Below are positions 27,285 through 38,200 of a stretch of 64,000 bases of DNA, one piece after another; the first letter of the stretch is position 1; every line of letters begins with the position of its first letter. Origin of the DNA: Actinacidiphila cocklensis (lineage in GTDB: Bacteria; Actinomycetota; Actinomycetes; Streptomycetales; Streptomycetaceae); the NCBI RefSeq assembly GCF_907177275.1, contig NZ_CAJSLV010000060.1:51573-115572 (forward strand), given 5' to 3'. The notes below the pieces were generated by a model. The model made no database searches and was not told the origin of the DNA. It worked only from the letters and a program-made list of their open reading frames with translations. The translations under genes were made by a program, and so were the position numbers.

Positions 27285-27459
27285 GAAACATGGGTCCCAG
27301 ACGAGGAAGAGCCGCTGCTCAGGGACCTTGGCCGGGTTCCTCACAGCGACGGACTACAGAACCAGGCGACGATTCGTGTTTTTGAGCCCCGCAGGATAGT
27401 CCTCCCCGGCACTGCTCACACCCCATCAGCGATCGCCCATCGCCACCGGCACGCCAGAT

Positions 27460-27925
27460 CTCCAACGCGGTCTTGGAGGCGCGGCGCTGGAGCATGCGTT
27501 CTGCACGCTGTCCGGGACGGTGTCCGCAGGCGACGGCTGGACGACTCAGTACACAGCGACAGTGACGGTCGACCTCCACAAGGAGACCGATCCCCGGGCC
27601 GAGTTCAAGGACGAGGGCCGCGTCCAGGACGCCACCCTCGCGGTCCCTGGCCAGGGCACCTTCGCCGTGGCTTCCACCTCTGGCGTCACTGAACCTGTCA
27701 CGGGCCTGGGAGACCTCTCGCCAGGCCATCCGAGTCCTGGACGGCGGGGCGGTAGGCTCCCTCGTGATCGACGGCACCAACCAATGGCAAGGCTCCGGCT
27801 TCCGGCCGAGCGGCGATCAGGCCGACCTGCGCCCGGTCGTGGCCGACACGAAGTCCCTCCGCCCCGCTCTCGTTCCGACAATGCGTCGACTGATGAAAGT
27901 CCTGACGGCTGCGCCCGCACAGTGA
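27460..27925 (+). pseudogene. Broken gene for a possible secreted or lipoprotein-like protein
   Basis: The frame ALEHAFCTLSGTVSAGDGWTTQYTATVTVDLHKETDPRAEFKDEGRVQDATLAVPGQGTFAVASTS shifts near 27705. It continues in another frame as WETSRQAIRVLDGGAVGSLVIDGTNQWQGSGFRPSGDQADLRPVVADTKSLRPALV and stops at 27925. The 5' end is missing, perhaps lost with the neighbouring IS. The beta-strand-rich composition suggests an extracytoplasmic protein. The family is not recognised. Confidence 0.5.
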
Positions 27926-27961
27926 GACTGCCCACCGCCGGCGGGCCCCCTCGGGACGGCC

Positions 27962-29113
27962 TCAGCCGAGGTGCCACTTCTGGTTGGACGTACCTTCGCA
28001 CTCCCACAACTGCAGGGGAGTACCGGCGGCGGTGCCCATGTCCTTGGCGTCGACGCACATGCCGAGCCGGGTGTTGGCCAGGTCGAGGGAGCTGTTGAGG
28101 TTGAACTGCTGCGCCCATCCGCCGTTGCAGCGTGCCAGTTGGATGGTGGCGCCGTCGTCGGTCGAAGCGTTGGCTATGTCCATGCACAGCCCCATGGACC
28201 GGACGCTGCCGTCCGACGCGAACACCCACTTCTGCCACGCCTTGCCAGCGCATCCCTGAAGCGCCAGCGGCGAGCCGTCAGCGCCCTTGCGGGCGGACAC
28301 GCCCACGCACAGCGAGGATGCGTAGCTGACGATCGTGTCGCCGGGTACTGCGGTCGGTGCGGTGGCCGGTGCGTGCACCGGTGCGGTGGTCGGGGCCTTG
28401 GAACCCGTCGCGCCGGAGGCCGTGCCGGCAGGGGCCTTCCCGCCGCTGAGAGCGGTGGACTGTCCGGAGGCGGGGCGCGCGACCCGGGACGACGGGCTGC
28501 TGCCGGGCTGTGAGGGACTGCCCTGATGCGGGTGGCCACGGGTGACGTGCGGCGTCACCTCCGGTGCACCGCCCTGGTGGGGGGCAGCCGCGGAGGACGA
28601 GGGGGACGGGAGCGGCAACCCGTCGGAGCCGGCCGTCGGAGCGGCAGCGGCATCGATGTGCTGCGTGCGCGGTCCGGGGGCGTCACCTTTACCGCCGCTC
28701 GGAACGAACGCGAGAGCGCCCAGTCCCAGGGCCGCCAGCACGGAGGCGGCGATCACGGCCCCGACGAGCCGCGCGTTGCGCTCCGGATGGTCCTGGCCGG
28801 GCTCCGTGCCCTCGGGTACGGCCGCCTCGGCGGTGGCTCCGGCCGGCAGCGGCAGGGAAGTCCCCGCCGCGGGCGAGACCGCACCCATGGCCGTCCCCTC
28901 GACGGCAGCACTGCCGCCGACATCCGCGGACGCCGGTGCAGGCGTCGACGCCGGGAGTTCGGGTGCCGCCGCGGAAACGGTGGCGGAAACGGTGGAGGTA
29001 TCGGTCTCCGGCTCGGGCGTGGTCCCGGACTCCGCCTCCCCGAGCCAGGGCACCGGCTGCTCCCAGACGGCCGCCTCCTCGTTCGGTTCCGCCGGTCCGG
29101 TCCTGTTTTCCAT
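27962..29113 (-). CDS. Membrane-anchored ricin B-type lectin, last gene of the T7SS locus
   Basis: A 383-residue protein from ATG 29113 (MENRTGPAEPNEEAAVWEQPVPWLG), with AAGGCGGA upstream; a longer in-frame start would overlap the giant gene. Residues 1-110 are acidic, Pro/Ala-rich and probably cytoplasmic. A single membrane helix follows (ARLVGAVIAASVLAALGLGALAF). After a 100-residue Ser/Pro/Ala linker comes an extracellular beta-trefoil (about 255-383) with the Q-x-W repeats AWQKWVFASDG, WAQQFNLNS and SNQKWHLG. Such domains bind sugars. It lies 88 bases downstream of the giant protein gene on the same strand. A role in tethering the secreted product to wall or target glycans is an inference from position. 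Confidence 0.85.
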   Translation of the reverse strand: MENRTGPAEPNEEAAVWEQPVPWLGEAESGTTPEPETDTSTVSATVSAAAPELPASTPAPASADVGGSAAVEGTAMGAVSPAAGTSLPLPAGATAEAAVPEGTEPGQDHPERNARLVGAVIAASVLAALGLGALAFVPSGGKGDAPGPRTQHIDAAAAPTAGSDGLPLPSPSSSAAAPHQGGAPEVTPHVTRGHPHQGSPSQPGSSPSSRVARPASGQSTALSGGKAPAGTASGATGSKAPTTAPVHAPATAPTAVPGDTIVSYASSLCVGVSARKGADGSPLALQGCAGKAWQKWVFASDGSVRSMGLCMDIANASTDDGATIQLARCNGGWAQQFNLNSSLDLANTRLGMCVDAKDMGTAAGTPLQLWECEGTSNQKWHLG

Positions 29114-29201
29114 GTCTGACTGTCCGCCTTCGCGTGTGATGGTCACCGGTTCAAGACCGGCAGGGAAAGCGGGGTGTCGGCCCCGCCGGTCGGAAGAACG
29201 G

Positions 29202-32200
29202 TCAATTGCCGTCCGGGAGTCCGAGGAGGTGGGCGACGAAGCTCCTGTAGGCCGCGGGGTCCCGGGGGTTTGCTGCAAGGGCTTGTTCCCATTGGAGAAG
29301 GGTGGGGCGGAGCCCGGTCTCCATGAGGAGGTCGCGCAGGTGCTGTCCGCCGATCCAGCGGCCGAGGTCCCTGGTGGCGGCGGCCTGGTCGCTGAAGGCC
29401 CCCATCAGGTTCTCCTGCTGCAACCTCTTCAGAACTGCCGCGGCGGCCTTGAACTCGGGCTGGCCGGGACGGGCACCCGTCTTGTCGTAGTCCCTGCTGA
29501 CGGCGGCGAGGCTGTCGATATCCGGCTGCTTTACCCCGGCGCTGCTGTACAGCGACTCCCGGAAGGCGATGCTCTGCCGCATCCCGATGCTCTCGTACAT
29601 GATGGTCTTGCCGGCCGACAGCGCCTCGGATGTGCTCTGGTTGCCGGTCGTCATCACGATCGGCTCGCTCGCCTTGAGCAGCGTCAGCATGTCGTCGTGC
29701 GGGACACGGTCGGTCGTGATCCAGTGCATCGTCTTGCCGGTGCCGCCGGTGGTCTGCTCCGTGACCGTGACCGTGACCTGCGGGCTCGATTTGGAGGAGA
29801 TACTCACCAGCCGGACCCTGGCCACCCCGAGCCCCGCGAGGGTGCCCTTCACCGCGTTGTCGAGGTCCGTCGGCATCGGGCCGGGCGAGGACTGGACGAC
29901 GTGCACGTCGTTGCTCTCCCCGTTCTCGACCTCGGCCACGGTGAGCGCGAACCGCAGCGCGCTCTTGTTGGAGTAGGCGAAGTACAACCGGGAACCAGGG
30001 GCGGCGGCGTACTCGTCCACCGTCCGTCCCTGCTCCGGCGGGAACAGCGCGGTGCGCAACTCGCCGGACTCCAGCGCCCGGAGATTCTCCAGCCGGGCGA
30101 CCCGCCTCCCCCCGGCGTCCGCGATGCGGCTCTGCCGCTGCCGGTATTCCCGCAGGCCGGCGTCGAAGGTGATGCCGACCTCGTCCGCTCCGAGACCGGT
30201 GGTGTAGCCGGTTCCGGCGGCTTCCGGTGGCAGCGGATCCTTCTTGGAGTACTCGGTCATCGCGGAGATCGTGCTGCCCCAGGCGCCGACGCTCTGCTGG
30301 AAGTCCTTGGTGACGGCCAACTGCGGGGCCACGATCACGTGGGTGGGGGCCACGCGTGTACCGAGTGGGGGGGCGACGGGCTTCACTCCGTCGAGCGCCA
30401 CGAACGGGTGGCCGGAGTTCCTGAAGAGATCCGGCTCCTTCACGCGTGCCGGTTCGGCGGTCAGAAGAACGATGTCGTTCCTGTTCGCCTCGTTCCGCGG
30501 GAAGTGCTCACGCAGCGCGTCGGCGGTCTTGACGCCGAGCATCAAATCGCCCTTGCCCTGGGCCTCGTGGGTGAAGACCGCGATGGGTGCCCGGCCGGTC
30601 CACTCCAGGCAGCTGTAGAGCTGGCGGATGAGGCGCGGCACGAGCTGGCTCCTGTTGCGGATGTTCACAGAACCGGCAATCCGGGTGAACGCCCCGTCCT
30701 CCAGGGCGCCGTTCGCGCGCGGGCGCAGGTATCTGCCGGGTGCTTGCCCCTGCTCCGCCAACTCGACCCGGGCCTGGGCGGAATTCGCAGCGAAGTCCTC
30801 CCACCGGATGCGCTCGGCGACTTCCCTCTGCCGCACCTCGACGGGTGGAGGGGGTGCGACGGGGTGGTCCCGCGGGGCCGGGGCCGAGGAGGCCTGCTGT
30901 CTGTCGGCCGCGGGGTCGGACTGCCTTGCGGGGCTGATGAAATGGCGCGGCTTGGGCGGCACTTGCGGGCGGCCGGTCGAGGGGCCTGGCTGGTGGCCGG
31001 ACGAGGGACCGGACTGCTGACCGGCCGTGGTGAGTCCGGTCGAACGGGCAGGTACCGGTGGGCGGACGCGAGCCGACGTGGTTGCGGCCGGGACGGTGGA
31101 CGCAGCACCTCCGGGTGCCGACGTCCCCACGGACTGCTGCGCCCGCGGGAAGCCCAGCTCCGCCGCGAGGCTGTCGAGGCTGGTGTAGACCGTACTGCGG
31201 GTACGTGCCCCGTCGACCACGGTCCACTTCGGCGCCCACCCCCGGTCTTTCAGTGCCGTCATCACCTGAGCCGTGTCGAGAATCCGCTGGGCATCCTGGG
31301 AATCACGTTGCGCCGAGGCGGAGTCCGCGCCGCCCTTCACGCCGCTGAACTCGATCTTCGCGAGGTGGCGTGCGACCGCTTCTGCCCGTGCCCTGAAGTC
31401 CAGTCGTGTGAAGGCGGGGCCGCCGGTGCGTTCCAGTTCGCGGTAGGCCTCGATGGCCTGTTCGCCGGTGACCGGGTCGGTGGACAGGTGGTTGGTCAGG
31501 TGTCTGTTCACGCGCTCCGGGAGGTCGTTCTCGACGCTCAGTGGTGTGCTGTGCGGGAGTGTGGGGGGTTCGTGGGTTGTGTGGGTGAGGGTGATGACGG
31601 TGGTGCGGCGGGCTTGTGGGGTGTCGTGGGCGGGGTCGGTGCCGTGGGGGAGCGCCGGGCCGAGGGACCGCTGGTGGATCCTGAGGTCGCGGGCTCGTAC
31701 GGCTGATCCGAGTCCGGTCAGGTGTTCGTCGAGGTGTCGGGCGAAGACTTCGTAGGTCTGCCGTGCCCGCTCGGCTCCCAGTCGCAGTGCGCGGCCGAAG
31801 TGCGGTTGCCCTGCGACCGATGCGGTGCCATGTCCGGTGATGACGATCTCGGGCAGTCGTGCTCCTGCGCGGGCGCGCAGGTCCGCGGCACGTGCCACGT
31901 CGGCTGCCAGTTCCCTGAGACCGTCTGCCTCACGGGTGTCGAGGCCGGTGGCGTCCTGCGAGCCGAACGAGACCACATGCGAGACGGCCTCGGAGCCGGA
32001 GCCACCTGCGGAGCCGGAGTCGGACCGGCCAGTGACGAGGACGTCGCCCTGTCGCGGGACCGCGGCCAGATAGACGTCGCCTCGCCGGTAGACGAACGCC
32101 CGCGTGCGGATCGCGCCGGAATCGGGGTCGGCCGGGCCGTGGACCCGGTAGGAGCCGTCCTCGTCGACGACGGTCAGCTCGATGCCACCGCTGCGTGCGG

Positions 32201-35200
32201 CCAGGGCGGCCGCCACGTCCGCGGTCCTGTCGTCCCAGCGGCGGGCTGCCCGCAGATTCGCCCTGAGGAGAGCATGACGCTGCTGCGGGGTGAGGCTCTC
32301 GCGCACGTCCGCAGGCAGATGGCCGCCGTCCCGGACGACCCGCTCCGGGAGCCCCGGAGTCCCCCGCAGGAGCTCGGGAACCGCCGTCGCCAGCTCCTGG
32401 ACGCGGAAGACCGCTCGTGGGTCGAGACGCATGTCCGCCGGCAGATCCGAGGCGGAGGCCCCTCGCGCCAGTGCGGCCGCCTCGTCCGGGCGGCCGCCCG
32501 CCACCGCGACCGCGTCCCAGAAGCCGTTGCCGGCGACCGGCTGCGTGCCCACGACACCGTCCCCCTCGGCCCCGGGCATGCGCAGGGCGCCCCCGTTGCC
32601 GACCTCGGGCCGGTGCAGGTCGAACACGTGGCTGCGCCCGGCGTCATCGGTCATGGTCATGAGCCGGTGGTCGGAGGCCGCGTCGAAGGACCACCCGTTC
32701 CCGGCAGGCTCGCCCTGCCGCTCCCAAGGCGCGGTCGCGTGAGCCCGGTTCACATCGTCGAGCCGTACGTCCGGCCGCGGGGCCGGCGCCGCCGGGGCCT
32801 TCTTGGGCGCGGGCGCCGCGGTGATGTTCAGCTCCGGTGCCCTCGGCGGTACGAACCTGACCGCGTCCGGCTCTCCGGTGCCACTCGCCCGCAGATCCGC
32901 CCGCTCTTCCGGGGACAGCTGGTACCAGGCGGTGAGCCGGTCGGCGCCCCGCCGGACCCGGCCGAGCTCGGCGGCGAGAGCAACGGCGCGTCGCCTGAGC
33001 GTGTCCAGGTCCGTGGCGACCTCGTCCATCCGCGCCTGTGCGGCGGCCAGCGCCCGGCGGGCGGCGGTGACCTCGTCGGCGGCCGCCTGACGCGCCGCGG
33101 CCAGCCTTTCTCTGGCCTGCGGCACCCGGTCGCGACGCAGCTCCTCCCACTCGTCGTGGGCGGCTTCTGCGTCGTCCGCGTCCCTGTCCGCCAGGGCGGC
33201 GTCGAGCGTGTCCCGGGCGTCGCGAACGGCCTGCACCGTGTCGGTGTCGCGCTGCTCCAGCGTCGCCGCGAGATCCCCGGCCTCCGTCAGCCGGGTTCGC
33301 CGGTCCGCGGCCCGGCCACCGCGGCGCAGATCCCAGTAGGCCTTGTCCGCGCCGGTGAAGGCGTCGTTGGCCTGCTTGACCGCGTCCCACGCCGCCCTCG
33401 CCGGCTCGGGGTGGTTGGCGTGGGTGAGCAGTCCGAGCCTGGTGGCCACGTCATGCCGCACCCACACGAGCGCGAGGGTGTCGGTCTCCATGGCCTGGGG
33501 CACCCGCCGCGCGTTGCCGAAGACACTGTGGACGAGGCCCACCATGGCGCTGTCCTGCACATGGTGGTGGGCCTGCGCGACGCTCAGCCACCTCATGGGG
33601 ACCGCGAACACATACGCCCGAACCACGTTGTCAGGCTTGATGTTCACCGAGCTCAGCCGGTCGAGCGTCAGGGTCGACGTCGCCGAGTCGGTCACCTGGC
33701 CAGCGAGAACACCACCCGGTTGGGTCGTGCCGATGTCCGTGGCGACGGTCGGGCCGGCGTCCAGCGTGCGCGCGAAGGAATCGGTGTGCGCGACAGCCGA
33801 ACCGCTGCCGTGCGCCTGCCGCTTGGGCGTCTCGAACTTGACGCCGTCCGCGACTGCCAGGAGCCGGGCACCGGAGAAGTCCGGTCGGGAATACAGGGTG
33901 AGGCTGCCGTCGACGCCTCCGAAGAAGCCGCGGTGTGTCAGCCCGGCGACCCGATAGCCCTGCGGCGTCAGGGTCTGCTGGTAGAAGGCCGTCAACGCCG
34001 TGTCGGACGTACCGTCCGTCAGGCTCTGCGCCGGCCCGGTGCCGGCCCGGGTGAGCGGCGTGTCCTTCGCGCGCGCCAGCAGGTCCTCGCCGATCTCACC
34101 ACCGTCCGGCAGTACGAGCGACAAGTCCTGCGCAGCCGCCAGGACGAGGGTGTTCGCCGTGTCCAGCGCCCCGAGGCCGACGGCGATGCCACGGACCGCG
34201 AAGCCCTCTTCCGGCATCTCGAACGGCCTGTCCGCACCGTCGGGGTGGGGAACGGCCTGCCATCCGCGCGCACCGGTCTCGGGCAGCCGCGCCAACCGGC
34301 GGGGACCGCTGCCCGGCGGCAGCGCCAGCTGCCGGGGGCTCAGCGGGTCGTCACCGGGCGCCGCAGGATCCTGGCCCGCCCACATCAGGCTCAGCGGGGC
34401 GTGCCACGTGAGCGTACCGGCGTTGCGCCCGACCACGACGCTGTGCCGCGTCCTGACGACCCAGGACCGCCACCACTCGTCGCGCCCCCGCGCACCGCCC
34501 GCGTCAGCCGGACGGCTCGGCCCGGCATCCGTGATCTCCAGTTCCAGGCGCAGGTCGTACCGGGTCTCGTACACCGCGTGCACCTCCGTACTCGTCACGG
34601 TCGAGCCGAAGACGGTGCTGTCGCTCTGCGTCACGGAGGTCGTCGTCATCGAGGCACCCGTGTGGGAAACGGCCGGCCCCGCGGTCCTGGCGAGCGCGTC
34701 ACCGGTGCTCGCGCCCTCCACCAGAGTGAGGGTGGCCATCGTCCCCGAGGCGCGGCTGCGGCCCTGCAGAACCGTCTCCGTCGCGTGCCGATGCTCCTCC
34801 AACTCCACGCTGTGGCCCAGGCCTTCCAGGCGGACGACCTCTGCGGGGACCAGTTCGGCTCGCAGCCGGACCTGCCGCGAACCGAGCCGGAGATGTTCCC
34901 AGCGACTGATCCTGGCCGGCGCGGACATCCCCCTCCCCACCAGCTCGTTGCTCAGAGCGCGGACCGCACGGCCCGACACGAGCCGGCGCAGCTGCTCCAG
35001 GTCCGTGTCCGACAGCCCCAGCCCGTGCAGTCGCGTCCCGAACTCGTGCAGCGCGAGGGCCGGGTTGAGCGCGGTGGCGGGCCAGCCGCCGAACGGCCGC
35101 TGGTTCAGCCACGGGTAAGGCGTCCACGGCACCACGTCGTTGTACCTGGGGACGTCCCCGAAGCCGTCTGTGATCGCTCCGAGCTGGTGGGCGCTCTTCT

Positions 35201-38200
35201 CGGGGATGACGCCGACCCAGCCGGCCGGTTGCACCAGCGTCCTGCCCGACACCCCCGCCAGCGACCGCGGAACGAGACCCCCTTCGTAGGCCCCCGCACC
35301 GACCCGGCTGGAAGCCACCGCGATCTCGTGCCGGACCGGGGCGGTCACCACGACCTGGTGGCCGCCGACGTCCTTGCGGTTGATCTCCGCACTGGCGGAC
35401 CGCAGGACGGCCCCGACCGCCGTCCGGTCGAGACGGAACGGAGTCAGGGCCAGCCCGTCGGTGCTGACGACGCCGGTTCCCGCCGCCACGGACTGCATCC
35501 CGTTGACCTGCCCGCCGAAGGTCACCGTTGTGGTCCTGGCATTGCGGCCGGATATCTGCATGGCCCCGCCGACGGTGTCCTCGACCTCCATTCTCAGTAC
35601 CGGGGTGAGGGCCGTCAGGCCGGGCATCAGCGCGCTGCGCTGCGCCACCCGCGTGGTACGGGGAAGGTACGGCGCCGGGGTGAACAGCTTCGTACGCGAC
35701 CCCAGCGGTGCGGCGTTCGCCTCGAAGTTGGCGATCCTGCCCTGGTACCCCACCGACCGCAGGACCGCTTCGTGCCCCGGCGCTCCCGGCTGGGTCACCA
35801 GCCACGAGCCTCCCGAAGCCTCGGCCACCACCTCCTGCGTGACGCGGGCCAACGTCTCACCGTCGGTGACCGCGACTGTCGCATGGGGATGCGCCAGGAC
35901 CGAGTCCGCGAGCCCGGCAGCGGGGCCGTCGAGCCCGGCGGCGGATCTCTCCAGCCACCGCGGCGTCAGCAGTGCCATGTCGCGGGCGTCCTCGGCCCGC
36001 ATCGCCTCCACCCGCGGCTGCTCCAGGACGTGATCGGCGACGGCGGTGCGGGTGAGACCGACCGGCACGCTCACGACCACCCGGCCCTGAGCCGGCTCAT
36101 CGGGTCCGCCGGCACCGGCAGCCCGGGTCACGGCCAGCTCGCTGCGCCGCTCGGTGAAGACGAACGGCTGCGCGCCCAGCAACTGCGCGGACAGCGCACC
36201 GCGCAGCCACCCCCGCAGCCGCCAGTAGCCGTCACGCCGGACCCTGAAAGAGACGTCGTAACTGAAGATGTGCGAGCCTCCCGTACCGATCGAGGTCGCC
36301 TCGGAGCCGACCGACGATCCGTACCCGCTCTCGGACTCGACGCCGGTGCCGTACCGACCGCCCACGGACACCGTCCCCGCGTCCAGCGGATTGCCGGCGA
36401 CACCCGGGGTCTTGTCGCGTACGGACGCCACGCCTTCGAGGCCGACCTGCACGGACCGGGCACTGCTCTGCTGCCCGCTCAGATTCTCGCTTCCAGGAGC
36501 GCTGAAACGGATCCGCAGATCCTGCTGCAGGCCCTCGTACCGCGGCTGCGTCAGCGTCGCGTCGACCCACACCTGGCGATGACCGCGCGTCAGCCGATGC
36601 GACTCGATCAGGTCGATCCGCAGTCCTCCGTCCGCCATCGCGCCCAGGTTCGCCGCCATGTTCTGATACGACAGCGCCTTGTGCACTTCCAGCGTGTTGT
36701 GCAGCACCGTCTCGAAATGGCCACTGTTGCGCCATCGTGGATTTCCCGGATACAGCTCCTCCAGGGGCGCGACGAGATCCGGATAGGCGCTGCGGATCTC
36801 CCTCAGCACGGCATCGGAGAAATACTCGGGATAGCTCACCGGCCGGCCGTCGACCAGTCTGGAGGCGGAACCGTCGCGAAAAGTCAGCTCCTGCACCCGG
36901 CTGAGGGTCAGCATCTGCTGCGTGACGGCGAGTGGCGCGGGCTCCGGTCCTTCCGGCCTCGGCAGCGGCTGCCCCGCCAGACGGTCCGCCTCGCTGCGGG
37001 TCAGCCGCACCACCGCCCACGTCTCGTACGTTTCGGTGCGCGGCAGTTCACGGGGCGCGGAAGGCGACAGCAGCGGCAGTCCGCGGTGCTCCGGCCCGCG
37101 GGCCGGTCCCGTCACGGTCACCCTCTGCCGCACGAGATACAGGCCGGTCGGGGTGCCCTTGGCCTGCGCGCCCACCTTGACCGAACCCGAGCCTCCGAAA
37201 ACCGCGCTGCGTGTATGCGACACCCCGTACCGCATATTCACTCCTGCCAGCACGCGCAGGTTGAACGCCGCGGCCAGATGGGCCAGGTTGAAGCCGGGGC
37301 CGGCCGAGCCACCGACCTCCGTACCGCGGGACTTTCCCAGCGTCTGCTCGTTGCGCAGCATCGATGTCACGATGTCCCGCATTTCCGCGGCAGTTGTGTC
37401 ACTGAGCCGGACCAACTCCGTCGGCTCGGCGTGCACCCAGAGGACCCCGCGCGGTTCGGCGCGGTTGCGGCCGCCGTACGGCACGGGGGTCGGTCCCTGG
37501 TACAGCGAACGCATGACCGACTGGAGATTCGGAACCGAGAAGAAGTCGGTGATCGGTCCTGCTCCCTTCGAACCCGCGGGGATCCCGGCCAGTTCGAGCG
37601 CCCCGTCCCTGATGTGCCGCACAGGGCCGATCGCCTCGACGACCGCCTCACGGAAACGGGTTCGCCCGCTCATGGCGATCGTCCCCGGGAAGCCGGACCC
37701 GGTCTCCGGCGCCGCGGAGGTGAGGGAGGCGGCAAGCCGCGCCATGAGGCCGTCGCGCACGGCGAACCTCAAACGCTCGGGTTCCCGGTCCGTGCTCCCC
37801 TCGGCGATCGGCGTCCCGTCCGCACCGAGAGGGCGGCCGAGGCGGTCCACGACATGGAACTCGTAGCCGAGATCGTCCAGATGGACATGCGCGCCGTCCG
37901 TGCTGCGGGTCTCGGTCTGGTTCGTCAGCTGGTTCTGCAGATTGAAGCGGGCCTGCTTGCTGAACGAGAACTGGAGGTAGGCCCGGCCCCACCCGCCGGC
38001 GGGGAGGCCGGCGAGCGCCAGGGGCAGGGTCGGTGCGATGCCCCAGGAAGTGCCGTTGACCGCGACCCTGCCGCTGCCGGCGCTGGACCGCTGCATCACG
38101 TCGAGCTTTGTGGGACTGCCCAGTCCGAAGGTGAAACGCTCCCAATTGCCGTACGAGCGCGCGGTCAACCGCAGGTGCACGGGCAGCCCATCCGCGGTCC

